Shown here: one piece after another, positions 63,329 to 64,000 of the stretch
Numbering within the stretch: position 1 is the first letter of the stretch
Layout: each line of letters begins with the position of its first letter
Assembly: GCA_021371855.1 (NCBI GenBank)
Contig: JAJFVL010000052.1
Location: forward strand, 198,969-262,968
Length of the DNA stretch: 64,000 bases
Reading direction: 5' to 3'
DNA from: Bacteroidales bacterium
Lineage (GTDB): Bacteria > Bacteroidota > Bacteroidia > Bacteroidales > VadinHA17
Position numbers and translations under genes: made by a program
Notes under the pieces: generated by a model
Database searches by the model: none
Seen by the model: only the letters and a program-made list of their open reading frames with translations
What the model was told of the DNA's origin: nothing

Positions 63329-63402
63329 GGACTTTAGTCCATCATTTGAGGGCTAAAGCCCGTACTTTTGGTATTTCCTGATCCGTTGGCTAAAGCCAAC
63401 GG
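63329..63402. repeat. Cluster of three REP-like palindromes
   Basis: GGACTTTAGTCC (63329-63340), GGGCTAAAGCCC (63350-63361) and CCGTTGGCTAAAGCCAACGG (63383-63402) are each perfect inverted repeats sharing a CTAAAG core. Such units recur widely between genes in some Bacteroidetes and are tied to REP-associated Y1 transposases. Here they lie between convergently spaced small genes, in a 320-base region with no coding frame. Confidence 0.75.
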
Positions 63403-63585
63403 TAATTGAAATAGATTGCAGAATTCTCCAAAATTTCAATATGCCAAATTTAATTAAAACGACTCTAATAGAACTACTTACAAACCAAGATTGCCAAGAT
63501 GTCAAAGAACTAAATTGTATACAATTGAAAATCAAATATTTTTAAGTGGACATCCATGATATTATTTAACTAATTTTGGAAAAAA

Positions 63586-64000
63586 GTGAAAACCGGAAAA
63601 TTAATTTATTTACAATTAATGGGCGTTATTATGACAGGATTTTACTCTTGTGCTACGATACCTAATGGAGCAGTAGCTGTTAAACCTTTTGATAAAGAAA
63701 GATATCTCGGTAAATGGTACGAGATTGCCAGAATAGATTTCAAATATGAAAGGGATTTGAATAACACCACTGCAGCATATTCTTTAAATGACAACGGAAC
63801 TATTAAGGTTGACAATCAAGGATATAATACAAAAAAGGGAGAATGGGATCAAGCAATTGGAAAAGCGAAGTTTGTTGGAGATGAAAACATCGCCATGCTT
63901 AAAGTATCATTCTTTGGCCCATTTTATTCCGGATACAATGTAATCGCAATTGATGATGAATACAGATATGCTCTGATTACCGGAAAAAGTCTTAAGTATT
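63586..64000 (+). CDS. blc: Bacterial lipocalin lipoprotein (Blc-like), cut by the window edge
   Basis: The frame opens at GTG 63586, eight bases after a GGA, and is still open at the edge (138 codons). A later ATG at 63619 has no ribosome site. Lipobox GFYSC gives acylated Cys22. The lipocalin signature GKWYEIARIDFKYERDLNN, then AAYSLNDNGTIKV and SGYNVIAIDDEYRYALITG, matches outer-membrane Blc, which binds lysophospholipids or fatty acids in the envelope. The C-terminus is missing. Confidence 0.9.
   Translation, partial: MKTGKLIYLQLMGVIMTGFYSCATIPNGAVAVKPFDKERYLGKWYEIARIDFKYERDLNNTTAAYSLNDNGTIKVDNQGYNTKKGEWDQAIGKAKFVGDENIAMLKVSFFGPFYSGYNVIAIDDEYRYALITGKSLKY

Noticed and set aside
1-64000. 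CRISPR arrays, tRNA or rRNA genes, prophage and intact insertion sequences
   Set aside because: I looked for regular repeats, tRNA-like folds and transposase or integrase motifs and recognised none. A tool-based scan could still reveal small RNAs.

Overview
The window looks like a piece of chromosome from an anaerobic or facultative gut-, sediment- or marine-type Bacteroidetes (Bacteroidales/Marinilabiliales-like). The DNA is AT-rich. Supporting features are a TonB-dependent receptor with a carboxypeptidase-like domain, a complete MoxR/Bat 'aerotolerance' operon, Ser-type sulfatases with an anaerobic maturase, a GH78 rhamnosidase, a DUF4105 protein and Bacteroidetes-type TAnnTTTG promoter boxes. 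I saw no rRNA, tRNA, CRISPR array, prophage or intact insertion sequence.

Layout. 1-5 kb: an edge-truncated outer-membrane receptor, a secreted protein of unknown role and an OmpA-type protein. 5-11.5 kb: a tripartite RND efflux operon with its TetR regulator, beside a likely operator palindrome. 11.6-14.4 kb: a MATE exporter overlapping the anaerobic sulfatase-maturating enzyme. 14.5-21.5 kb: a PAS histidine kinase, then an ECF-type sigma factor, a TPR membrane protein, a convergent secreted TPR-CHAT peptidase-like protein, a separately terminated 55-residue peptide with a double-glycine leader motif, and a small Cys-rich protein. 21.5-26.4 kb: three intact Ser-type sulfatases and a fourth reduced to its two ends by an internal deletion. 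26.6-28.3 kb: asnB. 28.6-35.7 kb: an L-rhamnose utilisation block (rhaT-rhaM-rhaA-rhaB, divergent from a GH78 rhamnosidase), with no aldolase in the window.

35.8-43.6 kb: an EamA transporter, ArfB and a tight operon of a lysine-2,3-aminomutase-like radical SAM enzyme, two ATP-grasp ligases and a GNAT. These are followed by DUF486, CYTH, uracil-DNA glycosylase and a small lipoprotein. 43.7-52.4 kb: moxR-hyp-DUF58-DUF4381-batA-batB-batC-batD-batE. 52.5-58.7 kb: a DUF4105 protein, a PHP-like lipoprotein, an inositol-monophosphatase-family enzyme, a secreted alpha/beta hydrolase, a Tat-type sugar isomerase/epimerase and an M50 protease. 58.9-62.3 kb: overlapping genes for a possibly exported Pcm, a CrtC/lipocalin-like protein and a striking three-part membrane protein (methyltransferase, PAP2 and Lgt-like). 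62.3-64 kb: a broken small secreted peptide, a secreted unknown, a REP-like palindrome cluster and an edge-truncated bacterial lipocalin.

How the genes fit together. The sulfatases, maturase, rhamnosidase and rhamnose catabolic genes suggest use of sulfated, rhamnose-containing glycans, although no SusC/D pair or polysaccharide lyase is present to make a canonical PUL. The best candidates for undescribed biology are the sigma/TPR/CHAT/GG-peptide module, the KamA/ATP-grasp/ATP-grasp/GNAT operon with its hairpin-rich 5' end, and the methyltransferase-PAP2-Lgt fusion. All functional statements come from reading motifs and from remembered family knowledge. No database search was run.
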